From assembly GCA_003129525.1 (NCBI GenBank), contig CP029329.1, forward strand, positions 2,461,501-2,525,500: 64,000 bases of DNA, read 5' to 3'. A model generated the notes under the pieces. It had not been told where the DNA came from, searched no databases, and saw only the letters and a program-made list of their open reading frames with translations. The DNA is from Clostridium beijerinckii. GTDB lineage: Bacteria; Bacillota; Clostridia; Clostridiales; Clostridiaceae. Position 1 is the first letter of the stretch. Each line of letters starts with the position of its first letter. Position numbers and translations under genes: made by a program. Shown one piece after another: positions 15,161 through 23,802 of this stretch.

Positions 15161-15655
15161 ATGATTTCTGATAATAAATTTATAGAGTTATTAAATAGCA
15201 AACCTGAGTTAGGTTTTAAAATAATGATGGAAAGTTATATGCCACTTATATATAAATTAGTATCTAATGAACTTTTGATTATATATTCAAAAGAAGAAAT
15301 TGAACAATACCTAAGTGATGTATTTTGGGAAGTATTTAGTTATAAAAATAAAATTGATTCACAAAGTAGTTTTATTGAAGTATTCTTATCAACTATAGCT
15401 AAGAGAAAAGTTATAGAAGTGCATAGAAGAAATAATAATCAAATTAATACAGATTATGTATCATTAGATTTACATACTATATCAGAGGATATAGTACGTT
15501 CAATCTTATTAAAGGAGAGTAATTCACCATTAATAGATGCAGCAAACTCATTAAATGAACCAGATAGTAAAATAATTACAAGAAAGTACTATTTAAATCA
15601 AAGGATAAAGGATATTTCTAGGAATAATGGATTTAAGGTTAGTGCTTATGCATGA
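15161..15655 (+). CDS. ECF-type sigma-70 factor with truncated region 4
   Basis: 164 residues. Region 2-like sequence (IMMESYMPLIYKLVSNEL ... YLSDVFWEVFSYKNKID ... FLSTIAKRKVIEVHRR) and the beginning of region 4 (EPDSKIITRKYYLNQRIKDISRNNGFKVSA) are clear. The frame stops at 15653, four residues into what should be the DNA-recognition helix. Shifting frame at about 15645 gives MNIGLNKTKLFSNE, which looks like the missing end of region 4.2, so a frameshift is likely. No anti-sigma gene is adjacent. Probably inactive or recently broken. Confidence 0.7.
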   Translation: MISDNKFIELLNSKPELGFKIMMESYMPLIYKLVSNELLIIYSKEEIEQYLSDVFWEVFSYKNKIDSQSSFIEVFLSTIAKRKVIEVHRRNNNQINTDYVSLDLHTISEDIVRSILLKESNSPLIDAANSLNEPDSKIITRKYYLNQRIKDISRNNGFKVSAYA

Positions 15656-15675
15656 ATATAGGATTGAATAAAACC

Positions 15676-15710
15676 AAACTATTTAGTAATGAAACTAAAT
15701 AGTTTTTTTT
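15676..15710 (+). terminator. Terminator after the sigma-factor gene
   Basis: Perfect 12-bp stem (15676-15687 with 15694-15705) followed by a run of T. Confidence 0.8.
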
Positions 15711-15753
15711 ATATGGAAATAAATAAGAAATGAAATAAAAAAGTCTCCGAAAA

Positions 15754-15780
15754 ATCGCAGATTTTTAGAGAATGCATGCT
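15754..15780. other. Additional hairpin before the SDR promoter
   Basis: TCTC and GAAAAATC pair with GATTTTT and GAGA around a GCA loop, with small bulges. Possibly a second terminator insulating the following promoter. Confidence 0.45.
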
Positions 15781-15794
15781 TTGTGATATTTACA

Positions 15795-15860
15795 TTGACC
15801 AATTAACTGAATTTTCTGTATAATATAGATAAGCATAATACAATAATTAATTGTTATGCT
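15795..15860 (+). promoter_or_regulatory. SDR promoter with initial-transcript inverted repeat
   Basis: TTGACC (15795-15800), 18-bp spacer, TATAAT (15819-15824). Immediately after the expected start site is an inverted repeat: AGCATAA (15832-15838) plus CAAT pair with ATTG plus TTATGCT (15850-15860). This placement suits a repressor operator or a 5' mRNA hairpin. Confidence 0.6.
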
Positions 15861-15892
15861 TTTAACAATTAAACATATAGGAGGAGATTGAA

Positions 15893-16636
15893 ATGGGGAA
15901 AACAGCTATTATTACAGGTGGTTCAAGAGGGCTTGGAGAAGGAATGGTACTTAAGCTTGCGAAAATGGGTTACAATGTTGTTTTAAACTTCGTAAGTGAT
16001 AGAAGCAAGGAAAAAGCTTATGCTCTTGTTGAAAAAATCAAAGTTGAGTATGGAGTAGATGGATTAGCAGTACAAGCAGATGTTGGTGATTATGAAGAAT
16101 GCAAAAAACTTGTAGATGCTACAATAGATAAATTTGGAGATAAAATTGATGTTTTAGTTAATAATGCAGGTATTGATAATAATCTTAGCTTCTTAAAGTT
16201 AACGCCAGAGAAGTATACACGTCTTATAAATGTAAACCTTATGAGTTATATTCATTGTTGTCATCTTGTTATGCCTTATATGGTTGAGGCAAAGGAAGGA
16301 TGCATCGTTAATATTTCTTCAATTGGAGGACTTATGGGTGTTGCAGAACAAGTAGATTATTGTGCAGCTAAGAGCGGTGTAATTGGTTTAAGTAGAGGAT
16401 TAGCAGTTGAATTTGGTAAATCAAATATTCGTGTAAACACAATAGCACCTGGTATGATATGGACAGATATGCTTAAAGGAGCTGATCAAGCAGCTGTTGC
16501 TGTTTTGAAACAAGGAATTCCTTTAGGTGAGATTGGTGAAGTGGATGATATTTCTGGATGTCTTGAATATCTTGTTACAGCAAAATATGTTACTGGCCAA
16601 ACAATTTCTCCTAATGGTGGAATATTAATGCCTTAG
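15893..16636 (+). CDS. Short-chain dehydrogenase/reductase, FabG-like
   Basis: NAD(P)-dependent oxidoreductase of 247 residues with the classical SDR layout: TGGSRGLG nucleotide loop (residues 8-15), NNAG (about 89-92), catalytic Ser in ISSIGG (about 143), and YCAAK with Y156 and K160. GQTISPNGG is the usual C-terminal signature of 3-oxoacyl-ACP reductases. The setting (single gene with its own promoter, away from fatty acid genes) suggests a different ketone/alcohol substrate, so fabG itself is not assigned. Ribosome site AGGAGGAG. Confidence 0.93.
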   Translation: MGKTAIITGGSRGLGEGMVLKLAKMGYNVVLNFVSDRSKEKAYALVEKIKVEYGVDGLAVQADVGDYEECKKLVDATIDKFGDKIDVLVNNAGIDNNLSFLKLTPEKYTRLINVNLMSYIHCCHLVMPYMVEAKEGCIVNISSIGGLMGVAEQVDYCAAKSGVIGLSRGLAVEFGKSNIRVNTIAPGMIWTDMLKGADQAAVAVLKQGIPLGEIGEVDDISGCLEYLVTAKYVTGQTISPNGGILMP

Positions 16637-16661
16637 TATTAAGAAGATAATTTTATTTTAG

Positions 16662-16710
16662 AAATAACTGACTGTAGTATGCATTTACTTTAGCCAGTTA
16701 TTTTTTCTTT
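16662..16710 (+). terminator. Terminator after the SDR gene
   Basis: AAATAACTG pairs with CAGTTATTT across about 24 nt of loop, followed by a T-run. Confidence 0.6.
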
Positions 16711-16847
16711 ATTACTATATTATATAATTTAATATTTTAAACCCTAAATTATTATAAAATATTCCTTACTAACTACTGAGTATGCTGTCACGAAGTATAT
16801 ATTTCTCACATAATTTAACTATATAGTAACTTTTATAGGAGAAATAC

Positions 16848-18245
16848 ATGATTAACTTAACACTAACATCACTTCACTATATCTATCTTATTTTTATCAT
16901 TATGATAATATTAGCAATGGTGAAGAAAAAGGACATATCACTGTTATGTATATTGGGTATCTTTATTTTGGGATTAGTAGGTACAGATTCTATATATAAA
17001 TCCGTCATGGGGGTATTTAATAGCTTTGTTTATGCAACAAAGGAGCTTATGCCGACTATCTTTATAATATCTATCATAACGGCCATGAGCAATACTTTGA
17101 TGGATTCAGGAATAAATGATGAGATGGTATCTCCTTTCAAAAAAGTCATTAAAAATTACTGGGTAGCTTATTGGATTATTGGAATTGTTATGATGATTTT
17201 ATCCTGGTTTTTCTGGCCATCACCAGCAGTGGCACTTATAGGAGCATTATTTTTGCCTATTGCTAAAAAAGCAGGACTCCCAGCTATGGGTGTAGCTATT
17301 TCAATGAACTTATTTGGACACGGCATAGCTTTATCAAGTGACTATATTATTCAAGCAGCACCTAAGCTTACTGCAGACGCAGCAGGCATACCTGTTGCTG
17401 ATGTTCTCTCTGCGAGTGTACCCCTTATAATTACAATGGGTATAGTAACAACTACTGCTGCATTTTACTATCTTAGGAAGGATATTAAAGAAGGCGTAAC
17501 ATTTAATGAGTATAAAATAGAAGAAACAATAAGTAATTCATCAGCTTCAATTCATATTATTTCAAAAAATTTGAGAAGGTTTTTAGCTTTACTAATAGTA
17601 GCATTTTTTGCCTTAGATGTTTATATAATGTATGTTTCTAAGTTACAGGGTGGCGATGCTACAGCTCTTATTGGTGGTACTGCTATATTTATATTAAGTC
17701 TGATTTCAGTAATAATCTATAAAGAAAATTCTTTAGAAAAAATTACTGATAATCTAGTTAAAGGGCTTCAATTTGGATTTAAGATATTTGGTGTTGTTAT
17801 ACCTATAGCTGCTTTCTTTTACTTAGGTGATTCAGCTTTTATTGATATCTTTGGAAAGATACTTCCTGAAAACTCTAATGGTATAGTCAATGATTTAGGT
17901 GTTGCACTTGCGAGTACTGTTCCAATTAACTCAATTGTGTCAGCTAGTACACTTACAGTTGTTGGTGCTATTACAGGATTAGATGGATCGGGTTTTTCTG
18001 GAATATCTCTAGTCGGATCTATATCTAAAATATTCTCAACAGCTTTAGGCGGAGGAGTAGCAACACTAACAGCCTTAGGTCAAATAGCAGGAATATGGAT
18101 AGGTGGAGGAACTGTAATTCCTTGGGCATTAATACCAGTAGCGGCTATTTGTGGTGTGGATGCTTTTGAACTGGCTAAGAAAAATATTAAGCCAGTAGTA
18201 ATAGGTTTAGTGGTTACTACGTTAGTGGCTATATTTATTATTTAG
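16848..18245 (+). CDS. Multi-spanning transporter of the ion-transporter type
   Basis: 465 residues with about 11-12 hydrophobic helices. The halves look internally similar: each contains a re-entrant-type Gly/Ala/Ser-rich stretch (SPAVALIGALFLPIAKKAG, and VNDLGVALASTVPINSIVSA) as in ion transporter superfamily members such as GntP/CitM/DcuC types. A large gap between helices about residues 215-240 is charged and cytoplasmic. I cannot name the substrate; organic anion or amino-acid uptake is plausible. Ribosome site AGGAG precedes ATG 16848. No linked enzyme gene. Confidence 0.75.
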   Translation: MINLTLTSLHYIYLIFIIMIILAMVKKKDISLLCILGIFILGLVGTDSIYKSVMGVFNSFVYATKELMPTIFIISIITAMSNTLMDSGINDEMVSPFKKVIKNYWVAYWIIGIVMMILSWFFWPSPAVALIGALFLPIAKKAGLPAMGVAISMNLFGHGIALSSDYIIQAAPKLTADAAGIPVADVLSASVPLIITMGIVTTTAAFYYLRKDIKEGVTFNEYKIEETISNSSASIHIISKNLRRFLALLIVAFFALDVYIMYVSKLQGGDATALIGGTAIFILSLISVIIYKENSLEKITDNLVKGLQFGFKIFGVVIPIAAFFYLGDSAFIDIFGKILPENSNGIVNDLGVALASTVPINSIVSASTLTVVGAITGLDGSGFSGISLVGSISKIFSTALGGGVATLTALGQIAGIWIGGGTVIPWALIPVAAICGVDAFELAKKNIKPVVIGLVVTTLVAIFII

Positions 18246-18370
18246 ATTAAAAGTAAGTGTCACGCACATGAAAAAATCACTTTGAAGTACTATAAGATTA
18301 TCAAGTACAAGCTCCTCACTAAATGAATTTTATAAGTTTTTCTAAAAACTTAACTATAATAGATAAATAA

Positions 18371-18400
18371 TTAAAAAACCCCCGATTTTTCGGGGGGTTA
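18371..18400 (-). terminator. GC-rich terminator for the minus-strand thioesterase
   Basis: CCCCCGA / TCGGGGG stem at about 18379-18397. The T-run follows on the minus strand (plus-strand A-run 18373-18378), so it ends the gene at 18478-18867. Confidence 0.8.
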
Positions 18401-18477
18401 AGTTTAGGTATTAAATAACGTAATACTTTGTGATATTTCTTTCATTAAAAAGCTCTTTATGTTTCTACAGAATAGAT

Positions 18478-18867
18478 TTAACTATTTTTTGTTTTCTCCA
18501 TAAAATCGTTTGAATTTACTATAAATCTTATATGAGAACCTTTTCCGATAGTACCTTTGTCATCGCTTGCTTCTACATCAAAAAACAACTTTTTTCCATC
18601 TACTTTTATAAGAGTAGCTTTACATTTTATATTTGCACCAACTGGAGATGCCTTAATATGTTTAGCATTCATTTCAATACCTACGGTAGTATAGCCTTCT
18701 GGAAGTTCATCTATTACCGAACTCTTAGCTGCATTTTCCATAAGAGCAATCATAGACGGTGTTGCATAAACTTCTAAATCTCCTGATCCCATTTTTATTG
18801 CTGTCTCATTATCAGTAACTTTTAATTCTTTAACAATTGAAGTTCCTTCTTTTAAATTAAATTCCAT
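18478..18867 (-). CDS. FlK-like hotdog thioesterase
   Basis: 129-residue hotdog-fold acyl-CoA thioesterase of the fluoroacetyl-CoA thioesterase (FlK)-like family. T36, E44 and H70 have the same spacing (8 and 26 residues) as the FlK catalytic triad Thr42/Glu50/His76; they lie in ATPSMIALMENAAKSS and HIKASPVG. Clostridia rarely meet fluoroacetate, so the real substrate is more likely another short acyl-CoA. The gene stands alone with its own terminator and a GAGAGGGG ribosome site. Confidence 0.88.
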   Translation of the reverse strand: MEFNLKEGTSIVKELKVTDNETAIKMGSGDLEVYATPSMIALMENAAKSSVIDELPEGYTTVGIEMNAKHIKASPVGANIKCKATLIKVDGKKLFFDVEASDDKGTIGKGSHIRFIVNSNDFMEKTKNS

Positions 18868-19544
18868 TTAACACTATTTCCCCTCTCGATAAACACAATT
18901 ATATTATTAAGTGTTTAATTTTGTCATAATTTTATAGTACTAAAGATAACTTTACTTTTCAAGTATAATAAAGAATTGAAATCTAGTAGGAAAATAATAA
19001 TTATGTTCCTAATAGATATATGATGTGGTTACAGACAAAAAGATTTATCTGATGTTAAATCATAAAGTTAAGATTAAGTGTATTAAGATATCGCCATACA
19101 TATTAAATAAACAAATTTTAATATATACAGAACAAATTATTAGTAAAAAATAGTATACATTGTAAAAGAAACAAAACCAGTTTGAGATGAAGCTAATAGG
19201 TTTGTAGAATTGTATAAAGGAAGTTATGCAAATTAATCATGTAGGAAATACCTCGTGTACTACAAACGAAAACATTGAATGAAGATGTTTTAATAATATA
19301 TTAACAAAGTATTCTGTCAATTATTGATTCTATTGCATTAACATGATAATATTAAGTATATATTAAAAATATGACAATTATCAATAAGATATGATAATTG
19401 AAAGCGGAGAAAAAATCTTTTTATGTGGGCACTTTGAGAATTTGGAGTTAGTAGTGCAACCAATCAATTAAAACAGAATATGTTATTACGAATGTAAAGG
19501 GTTATGTACAATGTGCATGATAAAATTATTTTTAGGAGTGAAGT
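18868..19544. other. 677-nt gene-poor gap with fragments
   Basis: No complete gene. It contains an old-yellow-enzyme fragment (19223-19282), an inverted repeat near 19375-19400 (CAATTATC ... GATAATTG) and scattered short open stretches with stops. The area reads as eroded coding sequence. Confidence 0.5.
19223..19282 (+). pseudogene. Short remnant resembling the old-yellow-enzyme gene
   Basis: The frame reads VMQINHVGNTSCTTNENIE then stop. VMQINH-x-G-x(2)-(T/S) matches VMQINHAGSATSEANTG of the intact gene at 10265-11272. Only about 20 codons are left. Confidence 0.45.
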
Positions 19545-20749
19545 ATGAGTAAGTTTGGAGCTAAAATATTAAAAATGATATTGGTAACTTTAGGATTAAT
19601 GGCTATAATCCTTATTTCAATAAATTTTATTATGTTTGAAAAAATTGAAAAGGATATCAAAAACACAACCCAAAAGTGTATTTTAGAGTTAAAAGATTCT
19701 ATTGATGGAGACAAACTCGAAAAAATTGAAAAAGATAAATCAAAAGATAGTGTAGAATATCAAGAAATATTAAGTTCAATGAGTTTAGCCAAATCAAAAA
19801 GTGTTGCAAGGAATTTTTATACACTTTTAAAGGTACAAGGAACTGATGCTAAGTTTTTAGTTGATGTTTCAGTAGAAGAATCAGAATTTTTAGAAGACTA
19901 TATTATGGATAACGAGATGGAACAAGCTTTTAATGGTGAAGTTATAGTAACCGGTAAATCAGAAACAGATGAATATGGTACTTTTATTTCTGCTTATGCA
20001 CCAATTAAAAATTCTGAAGGAAAGATTATTGCTATTACAGGAATAGATATAGACACAAGTATGTTTGAAAATATTAGAAGTACTTTATTTAAAAACATGA
20101 TTTTTACAATAGCTTTGTTATGTATTGTGGTTTTAATTATAGTTTATTTATACTCTAAGAAATTAAGTAAAAATGTTATGAAAATACAATATGCTTTAGG
20201 GAGAATGAGTGATGGAGATTTAACTCAAAATCTAAATATAAAAACTAAAGATGAAATTGAGGATATAGCACTATCGATTAATAAGGTTCAGAATTCTTTA
20301 AAAGACTTGATAAGTAATGTAACACATCCAAAGATATAGATAATGTTATTGATACAGTAAATGATAAAATGAAATATTTAAATGATGATGTAGAAGAAGT
20401 TTCGATTATTACAGAAGAACTTTCAGCGAATATAGAAGGTAGAATATTGAAAGATTATGAAACTTTAATTGAGACAAGCAAGGAATATAATAATGATGCT
20501 TTATATTATAAAGATTTTTCAGCAGATTTAAGTACAACGTCAAAAGAACTTTTATCATCTGTACAAGATATATTAAAAACTATAGATGGGGTAGCAGGTG
20601 CAGCTAGTGATGGTGCAGACGGAACTTCAGATATAGCAAATAGGATTTTAGAAGTAAATAATAAATCTAATGATGTATTAGAAGAGGCATTATTTGCTAA
20701 AGCAAGTTCGGGAAAACTAAAAGAAGAGATATCTAAGTTTAAAATATAA
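19545..20749 (+). pseudogene. Broken methyl-accepting chemotaxis protein
   Basis: First part (19545-20339, 264 codons): N-terminal membrane helix, extracellular Cache-like domain (about 35-170, ending AYAPIKNSEGKIIAITGIDID), second membrane helix (about 187-205) and HAMP. The frame then shifts at about 20325 and continues as DIDNVIDTVNDKMKYLNDDVEEVS to the stop at 20749. Within this second part the adaptation region jumps from EELSANIE straight to GRILKDYETLIETS, so the whole signalling tip (the EAARAGE...GFAVVA segment) is deleted. A frameshift plus an in-frame deletion means it cannot signal to CheA. Compare the intact receptor at 56262-57977. Confidence 0.88.
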
Positions 20750-20784
20750 AATTTTGATAGACTTTTTTACATACAGAAATTGAA

Positions 20785-20820
20785 AGACTAGTTACAAAAT
20801 TAAGTAACTAGTCTATTTTA
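20785..20820 (+). terminator. Terminator after the broken chemoreceptor
   Basis: Perfect 11-bp stem AGACTAGTTAC / GTAACTAGTCT (20785-20795, 20804-20814) followed by ATTTTA. Confidence 0.65.
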
Positions 20821-20830
20821 GTGTATAACA

Positions 20831-20890
20831 ATTGTGCAACCTGTTTTTGTGCAAACGTTGTACATATTGCACAAAAACAAATTGCACAAT
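20831..20890. repeat. 24-bp-arm inverted repeat
   Basis: 20831-20854 and 20867-20890 are complementary except two positions; the loop is 12 nt. The arms carry repeated TTGTGCAA-like half-sites. No gene follows for 300 nt, so it may be a mobile-element end, an operator or a small structured RNA. Confidence 0.6.
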
Positions 20891-21071
20891 GTATAAAAGG
20901 CTTGAAAATAAGCACTTCTAAAAGTGGCATGAAATTTGCTATTAATATAAAGTGTAAAACTAAAAAAAGAAGAAGTCAGGTAACTTACCAAGTATAAAGT
21001 TAATATGGATTATTGAGTTAAAGAGATTAAATAAATATTAAGACCAGCTAATTTAATTGCGCCTAAAATAC

Positions 21072-21122
21072 AAGAATCTCTAAATAATTGAAATGAAATA
21101 TCAATTATTTAGAGATTCTTTG
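21072..21122. terminator. Perfect 20-bp stem hairpin
   Basis: 21072-21091 pairs without mismatch with 21101-21120 around a 9-nt loop. No gene lies within 300 nt upstream except the broken receptor, so the transcript it ends is unknown. Confidence 0.6.
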
Positions 21123-21141
21123 CTTTGAACCGAAAAGGAAC

Positions 21142-21190
21142 GTCGCGCCTGATTAAATTTTAATCATTTTGCGACAGCCCCATTTTTTTG
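21142..21190 (+). terminator. Second hairpin with T-run
   Basis: GTCGC ... GCGAC closing stem (21142-21146, 21171-21175) with inner GATTAAA/TTTAATC, followed by CCCCATTTTTTT. The 3' arm resembles common clostridial terminators ending TTTTGCGACAGCCCC; the 5' arm is damaged. Confidence 0.5.
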
Positions 21191-21222
21191 TGATGAAATA
21201 TGGGTAGACTGTATTTTGTTGG

Positions 21223-21429
21223 ATGGAATTTAAGGTAAATAATATATATAAGTCACAAAAATCTATAATATTACCAAAAGAAATATACGAAGTACAGTAT
21301 AGTAATAAAGTTGATTATGCTACTTTTTCTAGAGTGTTAAGATGTAATAAGGTAGTTACAAGCATTATGAGAAATAAGCAGATTAATTTACATAAAAGGA
21401 TAGTGAGGGACAACGTGGAAAATTACTAG
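21223..21429 (+). CDS. Possible 5' fragment of a broken gene
   Basis: 68 codons, no convincing ribosome site, no recognised domain (MEFKVNNIYKSQKSIILPKE). It ends 35 nt before the next reading frame, which is itself open upstream of its first ATG, so the two may be pieces of one frameshifted gene. Low confidence that it is expressed alone. Confidence 0.3.
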   Translation: MEFKVNNIYKSQKSIILPKEIYEVQYSNKVDYATFSRVLRCNKVVTSIMRNKQINLHKRIVRDNVENY

Positions 21430-21463
21430 AGCACTTAATAAGACTTATAATATATCCAATGAT

Positions 21464-22231
21464 ATGATTGAATGCTGGAAGGAAGAAGTTTTTGAACTTA
21501 ACTGCTCAGATAATCAGTTAGAAGAATTATCTGAAAATTTCAGAAATGAAGAAAATATGCTTAAGTTAAATAATGAAGACTTAAATTTAATGATACAAAA
21601 ACAAAAAATAAATCTTCAAAAAGATATTATAACTTACGCTAAAGGTGAATTTAATACCATTAAAATTAAATTATCGAATATGGCTGAAAATATAACTGAT
21701 TCTGAAGATTTTATTGAATTAAAATCAAAGATATCACAGGAACTTAGAAGAGCAACTGAAGATATAAGCAGATTAATAGGAAATAATAAAAAAGATTTTG
21801 AAAATAAATTTTGTGATAAATTAAACAAACTATATGTTGATAATGATACTAAATCAATAAGTACCATTTTAGATAAAACTGTTAAAATGGATATTAAGGT
21901 CAATCAGGAGTTACTAATAAGTGATAATAATAAAGATGAAAATACTAAGAATATAATTAAAACTGTTGCAACTAGTGGTGCAATTGGATATTTAGCAGGA
22001 GCATTATTGGGTCCCATAGGTATTGCTGCAAGCATAATTGGTGGAGGAATTGCAGGGCATATTATTGGAGAAAAACTAAAGCAGGAAAAAATAAAGAAAA
22101 TTGTTGATGATTTACAAAAGCAAATAAATAATATTTTAAATAATATGGAAACAAAATCAGAAGAAATTGCTGAATACGAAATAAATTCTTTTTTGTTTTA
22201 TATAAATTATAAAGCATTTTTTACACTATAA
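21464..22231 (+). CDS. Coiled-coil protein with glycine-zipper membrane hairpin
   Basis: 255 residues. About residues 1-150 are charged, helical and coiled-coil-like. Residues about 168-205 form a Gly/Ala-rich hydrophobic hairpin (SGAIGYLAGALLGPIG then IAASIIGGGIAGHIIGE), as in glycine-zipper membrane-inserting proteins and some dynamin-like or effector proteins. The last about 45 residues are again helical. The frame is open upstream of ATG 21464 back to about 21410, and there is no ribosome site at that ATG, suggesting a lost or frameshifted N-terminus. I do not recognise the family. Confidence 0.5.
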   Translation: MIECWKEEVFELNCSDNQLEELSENFRNEENMLKLNNEDLNLMIQKQKINLQKDIITYAKGEFNTIKIKLSNMAENITDSEDFIELKSKISQELRRATEDISRLIGNNKKDFENKFCDKLNKLYVDNDTKSISTILDKTVKMDIKVNQELLISDNNKDENTKNIIKTVATSGAIGYLAGALLGPIGIAASIIGGGIAGHIIGEKLKQEKIKKIVDDLQKQINNILNNMETKSEEIAEYEINSFLFYINYKAFFTL

Positions 22232-22370
22232 TAAGCAATATATACACTGTTTATTGCAAAAATAAAGAATATAATAAATTATAAGCAGAACGAGTGGTAC
22301 TTGATCATAAAATTATATTAGATATTAAAAAGATAAAAAGACTATCTGAATGCATGGAAGGATGAGAAAA

Positions 22371-23615
22371 ATGAAATCACTAAAAAATTATAAATCATCA
22401 CTAATTTTATTAGTTGCAATTACCATTGGTGGAGTATTAGGAATGGCTATGGGAGAAAAAGCAAGCATATTTGCACCATTTGGACAGTTATTTTTGAATC
22501 TATTATTTACAATTTTAGTTCCTATTGTATTTTTTAGTATTGCATCTTCAATTGCTAGTATGGATAGTAAAAGCAAACTTGGGAAAATACTTTGTGTTAC
22601 TATAATTGTTTTTGCTTGCACAGCAATTATTTCAGGAATAATAGGAGTAATTAGTTTTAAAATATTTAATCCAGCAAAAGGTTTAGATATTTCAATTATT
22701 AACAATTTAATGGGTGCTACTGAAAATCAAAATAGTGAAAGTGTAAGCTTTATTGAAACTATAGTAAGTAGCATTTCAGTAGGAGATTTCTCTGCCTTAC
22801 TATCTAGAACCAATCTTTTATCATTAATTATTTTTTCTACCCTAATAGGATTATCAACTATGATGAGCGGAGAAGCTGGAAAGCCTTTTGGAGCATTTTT
22901 AAATAGTGGTGCAGCAGTAACTATGAAATTTATTAATTTAATAATGTATTATGCGCCAATTGGACTTGGAGCATATTTTGCGAGTGTAGTTGGGCAGTTA
23001 GGAAGTCAGATATTAACCGGATATATAAAGGTGTTCATTTTATATTTAGTAGTTTCAATTGTATATTACTTTGCGTTCTTCACCTTATATGCATACATTG
23101 GTGGGAAAAGTGATGGAGTAAAAATATTTTGGAGAAACGCAGCTAAGCCATCTATAACAGCCATAGCAACTTGCTCAAGTGCAGCATGCATTCCTGTAAA
23201 TATCGAAGCATCAAAGAAAATGGGTGTTTCAAATACCCTTGCTAATATAATAATGCCAATTGGAGTAAATATTCATAAAGACGGATCTGTAATAGGTGGA
23301 ATATATAAAATAATGTTTCTATTGACCATATTTGGTAATGATATTAGCGACATTGGATCTTTAATAAAGATTTTAGGTACTGGTTTACTTGTAGGAGCTG
23401 TAGTTGGAGCTATTCCAGGAGGAGGAGCAATTGGAGAAATGCTAATTTTAAGTATATTTGGATTCCCACAAGGAGCTTTAGCCATAATGCTTGTAATTGC
23501 CACAATAATTGACGCACCGGCTACATTATTAAATTCATCAGGAAATACAGTTTGTACAATGATTATTTCAAGATTTGTAGAAAATAAAAAACGGCCAATA
23601 GAAAAAACAACATGA
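22371..23615 (+). CDS. Dicarboxylate/amino acid:cation symporter (DAACS family)
   Basis: Na+ or H+-coupled symporter of the GltP/SstT/DctA fold, about 414 residues from ATG 22371 (GGAAGGA 8 nt upstream; an ATG at 22350 is less likely). Typical features: eight or so membrane helices with two re-entrant loops, the serine-rich ATCSSAACIPVNIEASKKMGV motif (HP1 region), NIHKDGSVIGG, the PGGGAIGE tip, and DAPATLLNSSGNTV, corresponding to the substrate/Na-binding N-x-x-G-D helix region with D replaced. Substrate cannot be fixed from sequence; Ser/Thr or a dicarboxylate are the usual options. Its stop overlaps the start of a NERD remnant. Confidence 0.88.
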   Translation: MKSLKNYKSSLILLVAITIGGVLGMAMGEKASIFAPFGQLFLNLLFTILVPIVFFSIASSIASMDSKSKLGKILCVTIIVFACTAIISGIIGVISFKIFNPAKGLDISIINNLMGATENQNSESVSFIETIVSSISVGDFSALLSRTNLLSLIIFSTLIGLSTMMSGEAGKPFGAFLNSGAAVTMKFINLIMYYAPIGLGAYFASVVGQLGSQILTGYIKVFILYLVVSIVYYFAFFTLYAYIGGKSDGVKIFWRNAAKPSITAIATCSSAACIPVNIEASKKMGVSNTLANIIMPIGVNIHKDGSVIGGIYKIMFLLTIFGNDISDIGSLIKILGTGLLVGAVVGAIPGGGAIGEMLILSIFGFPQGALAIMLVIATIIDAPATLLNSSGNTVCTMIISRFVENKKRPIEKTT

Positions 23616-23734
23616 AAATAGAAAAAATTAAGGTAAAGTATAAATTATTTACCAATGTTTATTTACCAAAAGGGAATGGAGAAACAACAGAACTTGATTT
23701 AATATATATACATGAAACAGGAATTTATATATGA
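23612..23734 (+). pseudogene. N-terminal remnant of a NERD-domain protein
   Basis: 40 codons starting with an ATG that overlaps the symporter stop (ATGA). The sequence KLFTNVYLPKGNGETTELD then LIYIHETGIYI is the opening of a NERD (nuclease-related) domain, where ESKNYSGWI.G normally follows; here TGA intervenes and no continuation is seen. Probably the residue of a larger protein lost by deletion. Confidence 0.7.
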
Positions 23735-23754
23735 AAAAATAAAAATATTTTTAA

Positions 23755-23802
23755 ATATTCCTATAAACCTATGTTAAAAGAAACATAGGTTTATAGGAAT
23801 AT
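23755..23802. terminator. Perfect 20-bp stem hairpin after the symporter/NERD remnant
   Basis: 23755-23774 pairs with 23783-23802 with no mismatch and an 8-nt loop, followed by AGTTTTAT. Probably the terminator of the symporter transcript. From 23803 to 24043 only AT-rich leader and promoter-like sequence is seen. Confidence 0.65.

Noticed and set aside
18371-18400. Terminator for the transporter at 16848-18245
   Set aside because: The T-run is on the minus strand, so it serves the thioesterase gene.
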